The position numbers were made by a program, and so were the translations under genes. Below are positions 61,494-64,000 of a stretch of DNA of 64,000 nt, piece by piece. Below the pieces are notes generated by a model. That model saw nothing but the letters and a program-made list of their open reading frames with translations, was not told the origin of the DNA and did no database searches. Within the stretch, counting starts at the first letter, position 1. Each line of letters starts with the position of its first letter. This DNA comes from Flavobacteriales bacterium (GTDB taxonomy: Bacteria; Bacteroidota; Bacteroidia; Flavobacteriales_F; PHOS-HE28): positions 62,001 through 126,000 of the forward strand of contig JACJZI010000006.1 of the NCBI GenBank assembly GCA_020635655.1, written 5' to 3'.

Positions 61494-64000
61494 ATGAGGT
61501 CCACTACGTCCGGCATCCTCTCCCTTTCCCTTGCCATCTCATTTGCGGTCCCGACCCATGCGCAGAACGGGTTCACCATCCATGACGGACAGGACGACAC
61601 CTGCATCGGTGCGCTTTTCGACAGCGGTGGACAGGGAGGTGGGGGTTATTCCAACAACGAGGATTTCACCTACACGATCTGTCCGGATGTGCCGGGCGAT
61701 GTGATCTACCTGACCTGGATCACGTTCAACCTGGACCAGACCGGTCCGAACCCGCATGACAACCTGACGATCTACGACGGCAACACCACCGGTGCCCCCA
61801 CATTGGGCACCTATACCGGGAATGCCCTGCAGGGGTTGGTGGTGAGCGGTACCACGTTCAACACCAGCGGTTGTCTTACCCTGGTTTGGCATTCCAACGG
61901 GAGCGGCACCGGCATTTTCGCGGCGTCGATCTCCTGTGATACCCCTTGTGATCACCCCACCGCGGCGGCGATCATGAGCGAACCAGCGCCGGCGAAGATC
62001 TGTGTGGGCGAAACGCTTTCCTTTGATGGATCCACATCCACCGCAGCTCCGGGGTTCAGTCTGAGCCAATACCTCTGGGATTTCGACGACGGGTCCGTGG
62101 ACAGCACCAGCGGGCCATTGGTCGACCACACTTTCGCAACGCCGGGAGAACATGTGGTGCAGTTGTACCTGACCGATGACAACGAATGCAACAGCACCAA
62201 TCTGGTGGACCTGCAGGTGCTGGTCGGCACACCCCCGGACTTCACCGGCACGTCGCCCGACCAGACCACCTGCCTGGGTGAAACGGCCTGCCTGAACGGT
62301 GTGGTGAACGGCACGACCTGGACGGGCCTGCCCGATGCCAACTACGGCAACGGTGTGTACCTGCCGGACGATGTCGGACAGAGCTTCACATCCACGCTCA
62401 CCTTCACCCAGTTCGGATTCGGACAGACGGTGACCGACACTTCCGACATCGTGTCGATCTGCGTGGACATGGAGCATTCGTTCATGGGCGACCTGGTGAT
62501 CCAGGTGATCTGCCCGAACGGCCAGACGATGATCATGCACCAGCAAGGTGGGGGTGGGACCTTCATCGGCGATGCGAACGACGCGGATTCCAACCTGAAC
62601 CCGGTGCCCGGGACCTGCTGGACCTATTGTTGGAGCCCGACCGCCACCAATGGCACCTGGGCGGACAATGCCCAATTCGGGCCCACGCCCAACGTGGTCC
62701 CTTCCAGCCAGGGCACCGCATTGGCCCCCGGCACCTACCAGAGCGTTCAGCCCTTCAACAATCTTGTCGGGTGTCCCCTCAATGGTGATTGGACCTTCCA
62801 GGTGACCGACCTGTGGGCGTTGGACAACGGTTTCCTGTGCAGCTGGCAGATGAACTTCGATCCCGCCATTTTTCCGCCCCTCACCACCTTCACACCGGTC
62901 TATGGGATCGATTGCGATTCGACCTATTGGACCGGCCCCAACATCGGCTCCATCTCGACCGATTGCGATTCGATGTGCGTGACGCCTTCCGCACCGGGCT
63001 CCTATGATTATGTGTACCACGTGGTGGACGACTTCGGCTGTTCCTATGACACCACCGTTCAGGTGACCATCGATCCTCCAATGACCGTTGACGCCGGCTT
63101 GGACCAGGTGGTGTGCAACGACCCGATCCAGCTGCAGGCCGTCGCGCAGGGTTCCTCCGGCACGGTCAGCTTCTCCTGGAGCCCCCCCACCGGACTCACG
63201 AACGCCACGATCTCCAACCCCATCGCCACCGTGACCAGCCCGACCACCTATACGGTCTCGGCCTATCCGACCGGTCATCCGGCGTGTGCCGTGGAGGACA
63301 GCATGAACGTCACCCTCGACCCGGGGCTCGATCCCGGCCTGGACACTCTGGTGATCATCTGCGCCACCACCCCACCCTTCGCGATGATCGACATGCTGGG
63401 CGGCACGCCGAACCCGGGCGGGGTATGGACGGATGCGAACGGGAACACGATCCCGGGCAACTTCGATCCGATGAACGATGCACCGGGCACGTTCACCTAT
63501 ACGTTGACCACCACCCTGGGCTGCGTGGGTACCGCGGACCTGGAGATCCAGGTGCTGCCCATCACCGACCCCACGTGCTGCGGCATCGTGGATGCCGGTC
63601 CGGACACCCTGGTCTGCTCCCTGAGCTGTCCCTTGTCCGCCACGGTCGCCACCCCCGGCCTGGGATCATGGAGCGGGCCTGCGGGAACGGTCTTCAGTGA
63701 CCCCACCGATCCACAGGCCACGTTCACCGGGCCCGCAACGGGCACCTACACCCTTTTCTGGCACGAGAACGACGGCAACTACTGCGACCTGATCGACAGT
63801 GTGCATGTGACGGTGACCCAGCCGATCGCGATCTCCTTCCAAACGACCGACGCGGTCTGCTACCAGGCCTGCGACGGAACCGTGGAGGCGCAGGTGACAG
63901 GCGGTGTCACGCAGTACAACTACACCTACCTCTGGTCCGGTGGTGTGGCCGGTCCCGCGGAGGACCAGGCCGTTGACCTGTGCGCGGGTGGATACATGCT
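61494..64000 (+). CDS. Large secreted CUB/PKD/P-domain/SprB-repeat protein (3' end cut off)
   Basis: The frame stays open from 61494 to the window end, about 835 residues visible. The ATG at 61494 is preferred as it begins a signal peptide (ending PTHAQ); ATG 61464 is an in-frame alternative just after TACTTTG. Domains in order: a CUB domain (~25-140), a PKD domain (~160-250, YLWDFDDGS), a proprotein-convertase P-like domain (~270-460, MGDLVIQVICPNG), Ig-like repeats with CxxC-rich loops and, at the edge, a SprB repeat. The 3' part surely continues and, by analogy, would end with a T9SS domain. A surface adhesin or gliding-related protein is likely. Confidence 0.85.
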   Translation, partial: MRSTTSGILSLSLAISFAVPTHAQNGFTIHDGQDDTCIGALFDSGGQGGGGYSNNEDFTYTICPDVPGDVIYLTWITFNLDQTGPNPHDNLTIYDGNTTGAPTLGTYTGNALQGLVVSGTTFNTSGCLTLVWHSNGSGTGIFAASISCDTPCDHPTAAAIMSEPAPAKICVGETLSFDGSTSTAAPGFSLSQYLWDFDDGSVDSTSGPLVDHTFATPGEHVVQLYLTDDNECNSTNLVDLQVLVGTPPDFTGTSPDQTTCLGETACLNGVVNGTTWTGLPDANYGNGVYLPDDVGQSFTSTLTFTQFGFGQTVTDTSDIVSICVDMEHSFMGDLVIQVICPNGQTMIMHQQGGGGTFIGDANDADSNLNPVPGTCWTYCWSPTATNGTWADNAQFGPTPNVVPSSQGTALAPGTYQSVQPFNNLVGCPLNGDWTFQVTDLWALDNGFLCSWQMNFDPAIFPPLTTFTPVYGIDCDSTYWTGPNIGSISTDCDSMCVTPSAPGSYDYVYHVVDDFGCSYDTTVQVTIDPPMTVDAGLDQVVCNDPIQLQAVAQGSSGTVSFSWSPPTGLTNATISNPIATVTSPTTYTVSAYPTGHPACAVEDSMNVTLDPGLDPGLDTLVIICATTPPFAMIDMLGGTPNPGGVWTDANGNTIPGNFDPMNDAPGTFTYTLTTTLGCVGTADLEIQVLPITDPTCCGIVDAGPDTLVCSLSCPLSATVATPGLGSWSGPAGTVFSDPTDPQATFTGPATGTYTLFWHENDGNYCDLIDSVHVTVTQPIAISFQTTDAVCYQACDGTVEAQVTGGVTQYNYTYLWSGGVAGPAEDQAVDLCAGGYM

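Noticed and set aside
61539..63278. Minus-strand frame of 579 residues opposite the last gene
   Set aside because: The plus-strand frame through this region has a signal peptide, CUB, PKD and P-like domains and stays open to the window end; the minus frame has none.

Overview
The window is about 60% GC and looks like a chromosomal segment of an uncultured Bacteroidota bacterium, most likely Flavobacteriales. The reasons are the many secreted proteins with type IX secretion system (T9SS) C-terminal domains of both A and B type, the fused SecDF, a type III (GlnN) glutamine synthetase, the Bacteroidota promoter motif TTTG-N19-TAnnTTTG, and the conserved order rpsU-xerC-hpf-tRNAs-tuf-tRNA(Trp)-secE-nusG-rplK-rplA-rplJ-rplL-rpoB-rpoC-DUF3467. 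I see no rRNA, CRISPR array, insertion sequence or prophage. No gene-free stretch exceeds 300 bases.

1-7.2 kb: two neighbouring T9SS cargo genes (the first cut by the window edge) share a nearly identical 1-kb 3' segment. 7.3-14.6 kb: a DUF1343/NamZ-type muramidase divergent from, and overlapping at the start codons with, a LolC/E-type permease. Then come a cystathionine beta-synthase-like enzyme, a BtuF-like protein and a patatin/POTRA/beta-barrel (type Vd) protein. 14.6-29.9 kb, minus strand: the transcription and translation block, with five tRNAs. 30-41.5 kb, minus strand: acyl-CoA dehydrogenase, apt, a helix-hairpin-helix protein, an NSS transporter with a small partner subunit, an RmlD-like reductase, a K+ channel-like protein, a STAS-like protein, PspC, DUF2851, pyrF, prfA and purM. 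41.5-50.8 kb, minus strand: a PorE-like T9SS component, GlnN, a Ca2+/Na+ exchanger, TatA and SecDF. 51-64 kb, mostly plus strand: an FG-GAP T9SS cargo protein, a DCC protein, mdh (minus), an ECF sigma factor followed by a membrane-anchored PKD protein, and three more large secreted proteins, the last running off the window.

The most unusual item is the SecDF protein. It carries a complete OmpA-type peptidoglycan-binding domain inside the periplasmic part of its SecD half. This suggests a Sec accessory motor tethered to the cell wall. Other points of interest are a 78-nt inverted repeat between rplL and rpoB, an RpoB with Asn at the position of E. coli His526, and promoter boxes built into or touching upstream terminators.

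Functionally the window combines export machinery (SecE, SecDF, TatA, the PorE-like T9SS part) with its clients: seven predicted exported surface or secreted proteins with T9SS-type or adhesin-like architecture (six with a recognisable T9SS C-terminal domain or truncated before it, one membrane-anchored). Tight spacing and four-base start/stop overlaps (secE/nusG, DUF2851/pspC, NSS/small subunit, HhH/apt) indicate coupled translation in several operons.
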